Source of the DNA: Luteimonas suaedae
GTDB taxonomy: Bacteria > Pseudomonadota > Gammaproteobacteria > Xanthomonadales > Xanthomonadaceae
Assembly (NCBI RefSeq): GCF_008312895.1
Contig: NZ_VSSP01000007.1
Coordinates: 147,834-211,833 of the forward strand
Reading direction: 5' to 3'
DNA length: 64,000 bases
Part shown: in pieces, positions 27,933-37,800 of the stretch
Position numbering within the stretch: the first letter of the stretch is position 1
Layout of the letters: every line of letters begins with the position of its first letter
The notes under the pieces: model-generated
What the model was told of the DNA's origin: nothing
Database searches by the model: none
Seen by the model: only the letters and a program-made list of their open reading frames with translations
Program-made: the position numbers and the translations under genes

Positions 27933-28241
27933 TTCATTCGATCAGGTGTGCATGCAGGCGTCGTCTGGCGCCCTGATGTCCAGGCGGCCTGGAAGATGGT
28001 CCCCGTGGGAGCACGCTTGTCCGCCGCGCCGGGCAAGCCATTGATCTGCATCCGCACCTCTCTTCGACCTGTCCCTCATGGTGAATGCCTCGGGAAATGC
28101 CCGGGCGAGAGGACATGTCCTGTCCGGGACCGGTTTCGCGAATGAAAAGCGGGAAGTGGTCCGCAGCGATCCCGGCCCTCGGGCCGCGCGTGGCCGCACC
28201 TCCCTACCCGCTCACGAAATGCCAACCGCCAAGGAGATCTC
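27933..28241. other. 309-bp divergent intergenic region, no gene seen
   Basis: Between the divergent MscS and autotransporter genes. Only weak shadow ORFs are present. Apart from the AAGGAG Shine-Dalgarno of the autotransporter (28231-28236), I see no confident promoter, terminator or repeat. Confidence 0.5.
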
Positions 28242-31200
28242 ATGCGTCCGGCTTCCAGAAGGAGGACCGCTGCCGGTTCCACGCCTCGCCCCGCCCGCTC
28301 CTCGCTTTCGCACGCCGTGGCCTGCGCGCTGCTGCTCGGCGTCAGCGCCACCGCTGCCGCGCAGGACTATCAGGAGCCGGGCGCGATCGGCGATCCGGAC
28401 AGCTGGGTCACTGACGAGTTCAAGGCGGACTGGGGTCTGGCCGCCGTCAACGCGCACCATGCCTATGCGCGTGGACTGACCGGCGCGGGCGCCAGGCTGG
28501 GCATCCTGGATACCGGGGCCATGGCCGATCATCCGGAATTCGCCGGTTCCGGGCGCCTGCACCCGATTCTGTCGAGCGTCGAATTCCAGGACTCCACGCC
28601 GTGGAAGGCCGACGGCGGCATCGGCCGCCTGGTGTTCGGCGATCATGGCACCCACACCGCCGGCACCATCGCGGCCAGCCGCGATGGCTTTGGCATGCAT
28701 GGCGTGGCGTTCGGCACGAACCTGTTCGTCGCATCCGGCTATGCGCTGGACAGAACCATCGAGCTGGTGGGCGAAGGCACCGAAGACAACTACGGCATCC
28801 TCGGAGAGATCAACAAGTACCTGGAGGAACAGAACAAGCAGCTCCCTCCGGACCGACAGCTGCCGCTCCTGGACAAGGACGAGGTGCTTGCATTGTTGCC
28901 AGGCGAATGGTCGGCAGACCCGTTCGACCCCAGGCTGGTCGCCGACGGCTTCGACCAGATGGCGGAGCAGGGCGTGCGCGTGATCAGCAACAGCTGGGGA
29001 CGTACTGCGGACCTGGGCAGCGGGTTCGAAGCCATCGCCCAGACATACGAAGATGTCAGGAGGCAGGATCAGCCCATGCATGATGCCGCCGTGCGTGCCG
29101 TGCGCGACCATGGCGTCCTGTTCGTGTTTGCGGCCGGCAACAGCGGGAACGAGAGCACGCTCACCCATGCCGATGTCGAACCCAGCCTGCCGGCCTTCAT
29201 TCCTGCGCTGGAAAGCCACTGGGTTTCGGTGGTTTCCGTCACCAGCGACCTGGAGCGCAGCGGCTTTTCCAGCATTTGCGGTGAAGCCAGGGACTGGTGC
29301 ATCGCTGCGCCCGGGAGCGGCATCACCAGTACCGGCTTCGACCCGTACGACGACAGTGAAAGCCGGCTCAACCTCGTCGCTTTCCTGCTGGCCGAGGCCA
29401 AGCGGCGCCAGAGCGAAGGCGAGACCGCGGCGGAAGTCCTGGAGAACGTCCGCCAGGCGCTCATCAGCGAAGCGACCCCGGAGCAGCTGAAGCAGCTGCA
29501 GGACCTCTACGCATTGGTCGGGATCGACTTCACCCAGCCGAACGCCTTTGCCACGGCGCTGACCGACATGCTTCCCACGGAGCACGAACCGCTCTACAAG
29601 GACATGGACGGCACCTCGATGGCCACCCCGCACGTAACCGGGGCGCTAGGCCTGCTGTTCGAGCGCTTTCCCTATCTCACCGCCACCCAGGTGCGTGACG
29701 TGATGTTCACCACCGCTGCCGATCTGGGCGCAGCGGGCGTAGACGAGATCTACGGCTGGGGCCTGCTCGACCTGGAAAAGGCGATCGAGGGCCCGGGCAT
29801 GCTGCGCTACGACACCGTGGTCGACATGGACCAGGCCGCCGGCGGCGCAAAGGTCTGGGAAGGCGACGCCTGGGACGACTGGACCAACGACATCGGCGGT
29901 CCCGGCCGCCTGTTCAAGGATGGCGCGGGCTGGTTGCGCCTGTCCGGCGACAACAGCTTCGCCGGCGCCTCGGTGCGTGCGGGCATTCTGGAGCTCGACG
30001 GCGATAACGCCTTGACCGGCGATGTCGAGGTCGTTGGCGGCAACCTCATCCTCAACGGCAGCCTGCAGGGCAGCGCGCTGCAGGTGTTCGAAAACGGATT
30101 CGCCCTGATCGCGGGCACCGTCAGCGGCGGCAGCACGTGGGTGGCCGGCGGGCTTGGCGGCGATGGCGCCCTCGGCGACGCCACCATCGTCGGCACCATC
30201 GCCCCCGGCGACGGGTTCGGGCGCGGGATCGGCGCGCTGACCTTCAACGGCGACTACACCCAGGCCGCCGGCTCGGTCTACAGGGTCGATCTGTCGGCCG
30301 ACGCTTCCGATCGCATCGCGGTCGGCGGCGGCGCGGACCTGCAGGGCGGCAGCGTGGCCGCGGCCGCGATGCCGGGCGAGTCCGTGCTCGGCCAGCGCTA
30401 TCGCATCCTGTCTGCCGACGGCGGCGTCGACGGCAGCTTTGCCGGCCTCGACACCTCGGCCTGGGACGTGCCGTTCCTGTCCTTCGATCTGGCCTATTCG
30501 CCGTTCGCGGTGGATCTGGACGTGAGCCGCGGTGCGTCGTTCGCCTCGGTAGCCGCCACCTGGAACCAGACCTCCACCGCCACCGCGCTGGACGGCCTGT
30601 CGGACAGCGACTCCTTGTTGCAGTCGCTGGTCTACCTCAACGGCGAACAAGCGGTCGCCGCCTTCGACCAGCTGTCCGGCGAGCTGTACCCGAGCCTGCG
30701 CTCGGTGCTGGTGGAGAGCAGCCGCGCACCACGCGCCGCAGTGATGGCGCGCGCGGGCAGCGGCGCCGATGGCTTCGCGATGCAGGGCCGCGAGGACCGC
30801 GGCCACGGGTTGTGGGTCGACGCCCACCGCGGCGGCGGCCACATCGACGGCGACGGCAACGCCCACCGCATCGACCACAGCACCCGCGATCTGCTGCTCG
30901 GCTACGACCATCGCTTCGCCGCGGGCTGGCAGGCCGGCGCGATGATCGGCACCGGCCGCACCGACTTCGATGTGCGCGGCCTCGGCGACCGCGGCCATGC
31001 CGACAACCGCCTGTTCGGCGTCTACGGCGGCGGCCACTGGGGTGGCTTCGGCGTGCGCGCGGCGTGGATCCAGGCCCACCACGACATCGACACCGAGCGC
31101 CGGATCGTCTTTGCCGGCTTCGACGAGCGCGCATCGGCGACGTTCGACGGCCGCACACGCCAGGCGGTGATCGAGGCCGGCTACCGCTTCGGCCGGGAAC

Positions 31201-31631
31201 GCTGGGAGGCCGAGCCGTTCCTGCAGTACGCCAACATCCGCGTCCATCACGATGCGATCGACGAGGCCGGTGGTTCCGCGGCGCTGCACGGCCCACGGGT
31301 CGCCAACCGCGTCAACGTCGGCACCTTGGGTGCACGCTTCGCCATCCATCTCAACGCGAGCGGCCAGGAACAGACCTGGCTGAGCCTGCGCGGCATGCTG
31401 GGCTATCAGCGCGTCGGCGGCCACCGCACGCCGGAGACCTGGCTGGCGTTCGACGGCAGCGACGCGTTCGGCGTCCGCGGCGTGCCGGTGGAGAAGAATG
31501 CGGTGGTGGCCGAAGCCGGATTCGCGGCCCGCACCAGCGCGCACACGATGCTGGAGTTCGGCTACAGCGGCCAGCATGCCAGCGACGCCAGGGAACACGG
31601 CGTCAACGTCCGTTTCTCCGCGAGGTTCTAG
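28242..31631 (+). CDS. Subtilisin-like (S8) autotransporter serine protease
   Basis: A 1129-residue type Va autotransporter. A long signal peptide (about 1-40) is followed by an S8 protease domain with catalytic Asp90 (ILDTG), His135 (GDHGTHTAG) and Ser459 (DGTSMATPH). A roughly 120-residue insertion sits before the Ser segment (about 365-450). A beta-helical passenger stem with PATR-type repeats (GWLRLSGDNSFAGASVRAGILELDG region, split here by its Gly turns) leads to a C-terminal autotransporter barrel (about 855-1129) ending in Phe. The passenger would act at the cell surface or after release. ATG 28242 has AAGGAG upstream. All triad residues are intact. Confidence 0.93.
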   Translation: MRPASRRRTAAGSTPRPARSSLSHAVACALLLGVSATAAAQDYQEPGAIGDPDSWVTDEFKADWGLAAVNAHHAYARGLTGAGARLGILDTGAMADHPEFAGSGRLHPILSSVEFQDSTPWKADGGIGRLVFGDHGTHTAGTIAASRDGFGMHGVAFGTNLFVASGYALDRTIELVGEGTEDNYGILGEINKYLEEQNKQLPPDRQLPLLDKDEVLALLPGEWSADPFDPRLVADGFDQMAEQGVRVISNSWGRTADLGSGFEAIAQTYEDVRRQDQPMHDAAVRAVRDHGVLFVFAAGNSGNESTLTHADVEPSLPAFIPALESHWVSVVSVTSDLERSGFSSICGEARDWCIAAPGSGITSTGFDPYDDSESRLNLVAFLLAEAKRRQSEGETAAEVLENVRQALISEATPEQLKQLQDLYALVGIDFTQPNAFATALTDMLPTEHEPLYKDMDGTSMATPHVTGALGLLFERFPYLTATQVRDVMFTTAADLGAAGVDEIYGWGLLDLEKAIEGPGMLRYDTVVDMDQAAGGAKVWEGDAWDDWTNDIGGPGRLFKDGAGWLRLSGDNSFAGASVRAGILELDGDNALTGDVEVVGGNLILNGSLQGSALQVFENGFALIAGTVSGGSTWVAGGLGGDGALGDATIVGTIAPGDGFGRGIGALTFNGDYTQAAGSVYRVDLSADASDRIAVGGGADLQGGSVAAAAMPGESVLGQRYRILSADGGVDGSFAGLDTSAWDVPFLSFDLAYSPFAVDLDVSRGASFASVAATWNQTSTATALDGLSDSDSLLQSLVYLNGEQAVAAFDQLSGELYPSLRSVLVESSRAPRAAVMARAGSGADGFAMQGREDRGHGLWVDAHRGGGHIDGDGNAHRIDHSTRDLLLGYDHRFAAGWQAGAMIGTGRTDFDVRGLGDRGHADNRLFGVYGGGHWGGFGVRAAWIQAHHDIDTERRIVFAGFDERASATFDGRTRQAVIEAGYRFGRERWEAEPFLQYANIRVHHDAIDEAGGSAALHGPRVANRVNVGTLGARFAIHLNASGQEQTWLSLRGMLGYQRVGGHRTPETWLAFDGSDAFGVRGVPVEKNAVVAEAGFAARTSAHTMLEFGYSGQHASDAREHGVNVRFSARF

Positions 31632-31646
31632 GTTGCGCGGGAACGT

Positions 31647-32390
31647 ATGACCGGATGGGTTGCAATTGCGGCATATCGATGCCGGATCGACGGCGTCCCG
31701 ACGGACGCGGTCGACTTCCAGGTTCGATACTTCGATCTTCCCGCCCCCTCCGACGTAGAGGCTGTGCTGCGGAACGAACCGCCGTGTGAGTACGAGAATC
31801 ATCGGGATGAGACGGTGAGTTGGCCGTTGGCCCGGATCCTGGTGATCCAGGACCTGATGATCGCGGCATCTGGAGATGAAATTGCCGGATTCAGGGCCGG
31901 CGTCGAAACGCTGTCCGCGTTGGCCGGCGAGATGCGGCCCAACCGTTTCCCCGACCCCACGCCCGCGGTTGCAGCAGATGATGCCGGCCTGCACGACGGT
32001 CCGGGAGAGGTGATGCGCATCACACGTGTTGCCGGCGCCGGCCTGCTCCTGATCGCCGGCATCGCCTGCAGCCTGCCGCCGCCGGCTCCGGCCACGTCCG
32101 CGCCGCCGTCCCGGCCGGACGAGCGCACCAGGGAGCGTGTCCGCCAGCCGGGGATTACCGTTCCCGGGAGCCAGGTCGGGCTGCCGGACCGTGCACGGGC
32201 CGGCAGCATCATCGAAGGGCGTGCACCGGCCGGCTCGCGGGTCGAAGCCGCGGGCCAGACGCTGGAGGTCGGGGAAGACATGCGTTTCCGCTTGCGGATC
32301 CCCGCGGGTGCACACGGCGCGGTGCCGGTGCGGATCGTCCGCCCGGACCGCACGGTGCTGGTCTTGCGGGTGATGGTCGACGAGCGCTGA
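31647..32390 (+). CDS. Two-part ORF: unknown N-terminal domain and M23-prodomain-like lipoprotein
   Basis: The 247-residue frame has two parts. Residues 1-85 look like a small soluble domain (MTGWVAIAAYRCRIDG, FQVRYFDLPAPSDVEAVL, WPLARILVIQDLMI) of no recognised family. From codon 122 or 123 (GTG 32010 / ATG 32013, after GGGAGAGG) a lipoprotein signal appears (LLLIAGIAC), followed by GSIIEGRAPAGSRVEAAGQT. This resembles the N-terminal domain found before M23 peptidases, but no peptidase follows. It may therefore be two genes fused in frame or a single ORF; the downstream start is the safer coding claim. Confidence 0.45.
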   Translation: MTGWVAIAAYRCRIDGVPTDAVDFQVRYFDLPAPSDVEAVLRNEPPCEYENHRDETVSWPLARILVIQDLMIAASGDEIAGFRAGVETLSALAGEMRPNRFPDPTPAVAADDAGLHDGPGEVMRITRVAGAGLLLIAGIACSLPPPAPATSAPPSRPDERTRERVRQPGITVPGSQVGLPDRARAGSIIEGRAPAGSRVEAAGQTLEVGEDMRFRLRIPAGAHGAVPVRIVRPDRTVLVLRVMVDER

Positions 32391-32501
32391 TGTGCCGGGA
32401 TGGAGCCCGGTGAACCATGTGCGCTTGCCGTCGGTGTCCTGTGCGGCCGGGTTTTTCCGATGCAGGGAGTGGGTATATCCCTCACAAAGGAGTTGATGCT
32501 G

Positions 32502-32873
32502 ATGAAAACCCTCTCGTGTCTTGCCGTGGTTGCGAGCGTTGCCTTGGCGGCCTGCGCACCGAAACCCGAGAACGTCAAGCCGACGTACGCGTCGCAGGCG
32601 GTCTACAACAACCTGTCCTGCGATCAGATCGCCGCGGAGTCGGTGACGGTTTCGAACAAGGCCCACGACGCCGCCAATCTCGAGCGCAAGCATCGCCGCC
32701 AGGATCAGGGCATCACCGCTGCCGGGCTGGTCGTGTTCTGGCCGGCGCTGTTCTTCGCCCACGGGCACAATGCATCCTCGGCGACCAACCTGGCTGCCCT
32801 GAAGGGCGAGATGGAAGCCCTTGAAGCCGCCTCGGCCAGCAAGAACTGCGGTATCGAATTCCAGCGCACCTGA
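32502..32873 (+). CDS. Small lipoprotein
   Basis: A 123-residue lipoprotein: MKTLSCLAVVASVALAAC gives the lipobox (Cys18). The mature protein has YNNLSCDQIAAESVTV, a charged helix, a hydrophobic hairpin (AAGLVVFWPALFFAHG) and a final Cys. This pattern is seen in many small proteobacterial lipoproteins with a short membrane hairpin, of unknown function. AAGGAG lies 9 nt before ATG 32502; ATG 32496 is also in frame. Confidence 0.65.
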   Translation: MKTLSCLAVVASVALAACAPKPENVKPTYASQAVYNNLSCDQIAAESVTVSNKAHDAANLERKHRRQDQGITAAGLVVFWPALFFAHGHNASSATNLAALKGEMEALEAASASKNCGIEFQRT

Positions 32874-33055
32874 TTCCACTTCCATCGGCATGACGCCGGA
32901 CCGGCCAGGGACGATCACGTCCCTGGCCGGTGAGGCCGCCTCGTCTCCTGCCGCACGCGGCGCGGCAGAACATGTGCGCAGCACCTCCACGAATGCGGCA
33001 CGTCGTCGACCGCTTCGCTGATCGCGATTTGCCAGACCATGTTAAGGAAGATTTG

Positions 33056-34885
33056 ATGGCGGCCCGGTATGCTCGCCGCATGCCTGCCTGTTCCCGTTTT
33101 CCACCCGCCCAGACCCCGCGTCTGCCGGCGCTGTTGTTGTCGGGGCTGTTTTTGTTCGGCAGCGGCACGGCACAGGCCGTAGAGGTGGGCGAGGTCGAGA
33201 TCCGCGGCCTCGACGAGGCCATGACCGAGAACGTGCGGGTGTCGCTGTCGCTGGTCGACGCCATCGGCAAGGACGTGCCCGGCCGGCGCCTGGGCTACAT
33301 GATCCGCGAGGTCGAGGATCAGACCCGCGAGGCGCTGGAGCCGTTCGGCTACTACTCGCCGGACATCCAGGTGGAACCCCAGCGCGGCGGGGGCGCGGTG
33401 TCGGTGACCGTCACCGTCGACCCGGGCGAGCCGGTGCGGGTGCGCAACAGCGATATCGCCATCATCGGCGCCGGCAGCGACGACCGTTACCTGCGCCGGG
33501 ACCTGGGCGCGTTCGCGCCGTCGCCCGGGGCGGTGTTCGATCACGCCGTGTACGAGGCGAGCAAGGCGCGGATCAGCCGGCGCCTGGCCGAACGCGGCTA
33601 TTTCGACGCCGACTTCAGCGCCCGCCGGGTGGCGGTGACGCGCGCCGAGCAGGCCGCGGACATCGAGCTGGTCTGGACCAGCGGCGAGCGCTACGACATG
33701 GGGACGATCACCTTCACGCAGGAGCCGGAATCGATCGTCAACGACGACCTGCTGGAAAAACTCATCTACTGGAACGAAGGCGAGTACTACCACCAGGGCC
33801 GCCTGGATCGCCTGCGCACCTCGCTGATGCGGCTGGACTACTTCAGCCGCATCGACATCAGCCCGCAACCGGAGAACGCCGGCGCCGACCGCCAGGTGCC
33901 GGTCGATGTCACGCTCTCGCCGGCCAAGCGCAAGGTGCAGACCGCGGGCGTCAGCTACGGCACCGACAGCGGCGCCGGCATCCGCCTGGGCGAGGAACGC
34001 CGCTACGTCAACCGCCGCGGCCACAAGGCGCTGTGGCAGCTGGACTACGCGCAGCGCCGCAAGACCCTCACCCTGCAGTACCGCATCCCCGCCTTCGCCT
34101 GGCTCGACGGCTGGTACACCGTGAGCCTGCAGGCCGCCGACGAACAGACCGACTACATCGACACCCGGCGCGTGGAACTGGTCGGCAGCCGCAGCGGCCA
34201 GTACAACCAGCACCTCAACCTGATCGCCTCGATGCACGTGCTGCGCGAGCGCTGGGCCTACGTGGAGGAAAACGGCGACGCGCCCGACGTGGAGCCGGAC
34301 TACCGCTACGCCACCTTCAGCTATCCATCGCTGCGCGCCGAGTACGTCAATGTCGACGATCGCATCTTCCCGACCCGCGGCATCGGCGGCAACATCGTGC
34401 TGCGCGGCGGCGTCGAGGGCGTGGGCTCGGACGCGTCGTTCGCGCAGATCCACGCCCGCGCCAGCTGGTACCGCGGCATCGGCGAGCGCAACCGGCTGAT
34501 CGTGCGCGGCGAACTCGGCCACACCTATACCGACGCGCTGGTCGACATGCCGCCGAGCCTGCGCTTCTACGCCGGCGGCGATCGCAGCATCCGCGGCTAC
34601 GACTGGCGCGAGGTCGGCCCGCGGCTGGGCGATTTCGCGGTCGGCGCCAAGAACGTCACCACCGGCAGCGTCGAGTTCGAGCACTACTTCGAAAACAGCT
34701 TCGGCGTCGCTGGTTTCGTCGACAGCGGCAGCGCCTTCGACGACAGGCCGGACTTCCACACCGGCGTCGGCATCGGCGTGCGCTGGCGTTCGCCGGTGGG
34801 CCCGCTGCGTTTCGACATCGCCCGCGGCCTCGACGATCCCGACTCGCCGTTCACCCTGCATCTCGACATCGGCTCAACGTTCTGA
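33056..34885 (+). CDS. tamA: Translocation and assembly module subunit TamA
   Basis: TamA is an Omp85 outer-membrane protein that works with TamB in autotransporter insertion and lipid traffic. The 609-residue product has a signal peptide (after MPACSRF; cleavage near AQA), three POTRA domains (about 35-265) and a 16-strand barrel with the Omp85 signature RFYAGGDRSIRGYDWREVG (residue about 500) and a C-terminal Phe. Start 33056 is chosen for AAGGA 8 nt upstream; ATG 33080 is possible. The stop overlaps the tamB ATG. Confidence 0.93.
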   Translation: MAARYARRMPACSRFPPAQTPRLPALLLSGLFLFGSGTAQAVEVGEVEIRGLDEAMTENVRVSLSLVDAIGKDVPGRRLGYMIREVEDQTREALEPFGYYSPDIQVEPQRGGGAVSVTVTVDPGEPVRVRNSDIAIIGAGSDDRYLRRDLGAFAPSPGAVFDHAVYEASKARISRRLAERGYFDADFSARRVAVTRAEQAADIELVWTSGERYDMGTITFTQEPESIVNDDLLEKLIYWNEGEYYHQGRLDRLRTSLMRLDYFSRIDISPQPENAGADRQVPVDVTLSPAKRKVQTAGVSYGTDSGAGIRLGEERRYVNRRGHKALWQLDYAQRRKTLTLQYRIPAFAWLDGWYTVSLQAADEQTDYIDTRRVELVGSRSGQYNQHLNLIASMHVLRERWAYVEENGDAPDVEPDYRYATFSYPSLRAEYVNVDDRIFPTRGIGGNIVLRGGVEGVGSDASFAQIHARASWYRGIGERNRLIVRGELGHTYTDALVDMPPSLRFYAGGDRSIRGYDWREVGPRLGDFAVGAKNVTTGSVEFEHYFENSFGVAGFVDSGSAFDDRPDFHTGVGIGVRWRSPVGPLRFDIARGLDDPDSPFTLHLDIGSTF

Positions 34886-37800
34886 TGGCCCCGATCCTGC
34901 GCCGCCGCCGGCTCGATCCGGACCTCACGCCCGAAGAGCGCGAAGCGCGCATCGCCGAACTGCGCGCGCGCCGGCGTGCGCGACTGCGCTGGCTGGCGCT
35001 GCGCTCGGCGATCGGCCTGGGCGTGCTGCTGCTGGCGGCGGGCCTGCTGGCCTACTGGCTGCTGATGACCCTGGGCGGCCGCGATTTCCTGCTGGCGCAG
35101 GTGGTGGCGCGGCTGCCGGCCGGCACCGCCCTGGAATGGCGCGAGGCGGAAGGGCCGGCCTCGGGCCCGCTGACCATGCACGACGTGCGCTTCACGATGA
35201 AAAGCTGTCCCGACCGCGACGGCGAGCCGGTACCGTACGGCCAGTGCACCGATCCCCGGACGCTGACGTTCGCGGCCGCACGCGTCACCATCGACCCCGA
35301 CATCCGCCCGCTGCTCGGCCGCCTGCTGCGGCTGGACACGCTGGTGATCGAGGACGCGGTGCTGACCCTGCCGCCGTCCGGCGACGCGCCGGTCGAACTG
35401 CCGCGCTGGCCCGAGTCGCTGCCGCAGATCGGGCCGCTGCCGCTGGCGCTGCAGGCCGATGCGATCGTCGTCGACGACTTCCGCGTGATTGGCGCGGAAG
35501 GTCCGCTGATCGACATCCACAGCCTGCGCGGCGGGCTAGACGCGCGCGACGGTCGCCTGCGCGTCGAGCGGCTGCAGGCCGACAGCGACCGCGGCCGCTT
35601 CACCCTGCACGGCGAATACGCACCGCGCGCCGACTACCGCATGGACCTGACCGGCACGGCGGTGCTGCCGGCGCCGGCCGGCCGCACCCGGCCGCGCATC
35701 GGCCTGGTCGCGCGCGGCGACGTGACGCGGCTGGACGTGGCGATCTCCGGCCATGCGCCGGCCCCGGCGCGCGCGGTGCTCACCCTGCGTGGCCGCGACA
35801 ACCCCGGCTGGCGGCTGCGTGCCGACGCCGAGGCGCTTGACCCCGGCCTGTTGGCCGGCAGTGGCGAGCCCGGCATGCCGATCGCGTTCGAACTCGCCGC
35901 CGACGGCGTCGGCGGCGAGGCGAAACTGCAGGGGCGATTCGCGCAGGGCGACTTCGCCGCCGAACTGCTGCCCTCGGTGCTGCGGCTGCAGGACCAAGTG
36001 ATCGAAGCCGAACCGCTGGCGCTGGCGCTGTTCGACGGCACCGTGACCCTGCGCGGGCGCGCCGATTTCCGCGACAGCGCCGATCCCACCGGCAAGTTCG
36101 CGGTGACGGCGCGCGAGCTGCGCTGGGGCGGCGCCGCGGCCGCGGACGGCACCCCCGGCGTGCCGGTCACCGCCGATGCCGACTTCGGCGTCGCCGGGCG
36201 CATGGCCGCCTGGGCGGCGATCGGCAAGGCCACCCTGGCCCGCGACGGCGAGAGCGCGACGGTCGAGCTGGACGGCCGCGGCGACGGCGAGCGCATGACC
36301 CTGCGCACCCTGCGCGCGACGATGCCCAGCGGCACCCTCGACGGCCAGGGCGAGGTCGCCTGGGCGCCGGCGCTGGGCTGGAACATCGATGCGACGCTCG
36401 ATGGCTTCGATCCCGGCTATTTCGTGCCCGACTGGGACGGCGCGGTGAACGGACGCCTGGCGACCCGCGGCACCACTCGCAACGACGGCGGCCTCGACAT
36501 CGCCGTCGATGCCGAAGAGTTCGATGGTCGCCTGCGCGGTCGCGCACTGGCGGGCCGCGGCCGCTTCGCCATGCGCGGCCCGGCCGCCGATGCCGCTGAG
36601 GACGCGCCCAGCCACTACGAGGGCGAGATCGCGTTGTCGCTCGGCGACAGCCGCGTCGACGCCCGCGGCAGCGTCACCGACACCCTCGACATCGACGCCG
36701 AACTGGCGCCGCTGCAGCTCGACGACTTCCTGCCGGACGCGCGCGGCCGGCTCGACGGGCAGCTGCGATTGACCGGTGCACGCACCGCGCCCGATATCGA
36801 CGTCGACCTCGACGGCAGCGGCCTGGCCTGGGGCGCCTACGGCGCCGAGCAGGCCGCCATCCGTGGCCGCCTGCCGTGGCAGCGCGGCCGCGAGGGCCAG
36901 CTCGACATCGATGCCAGCGGCGTCAACGCGGGCGTCGCGCTGGACACGGTGTCGGTGCAGGCCAGCGGTGCGATCGAATCGCTGCGCGCGAGCGCCAGCG
37001 TGCGCGGCGAGATCGGCGCGCTCGACCTGACCGGCAGCGCCGAGCAGCGCGGCGGCGGCTGGCGGGGCGTGCTGGAATCGCTGCGGCTGGCGCCGACACG
37101 CGGCGCCGCCTGGACCCTGCAGGGCCCGGCCCGCTTCGCCCAGGACGGCGCCAACTGGCGGGTGTCCGAGTCCTGCTTCGGCAGCGACGGCGGCGGCTCG
37201 CTCTGCGTCGAAGCCGACTGGCCGCGCAACGGCCTGACCGCCACTGGCCGGCAGCTGCCACTGGCGCTGGCCGAGCCGTACCTGCCCGAGCGCGACGACG
37301 GCCGCCCGTGGCAGCTGCGTGGCGAGATCGCACTCGATGCGCGCGTGCGCCCGGCCGGCAATGCCTACAGCGGCAACGTCAGCGTGCGCTCGGACGAGGG
37401 CGGCCTGCGCTTCAGCGAGCGCGCGCGGCGCGACGTGATCAGCTACGGCGCGCTGCAGCTCGATGCCGAGTTCGATCCACAGGCGATCACCGGCACGCTG
37501 TCGACGGTGATCGACGAACGCGGCCGCGTGCGCGCCGAGGTGCGCACCGGCTGGGATGCCTATTCGGCGCTGGCGGGCCAGATCAACGTCGACATCGACG
37601 AGCTGACCTGGCTGGAGCTGTTCTCGCCGGACATCGTCGAGCCGCAGGGGCGGCTTGCGGGCCAGGTCACGCTGGGCGGCACCCGCGCCGAACCGCAGCT
37701 GGCCGGACAAGCGCAGCTGAGCGATTTCGGCACCGAGATCCCCTCGCTGGCGATCGCACTGACCGAGGGCAACGTGCGCCTGGACGCGCTGGCCGACGGC

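Noticed and set aside
29646..32990. 1114-residue minus-strand ORF
   Set aside because: It is antisense to the autotransporter and following genes, with biased, domain-free composition.
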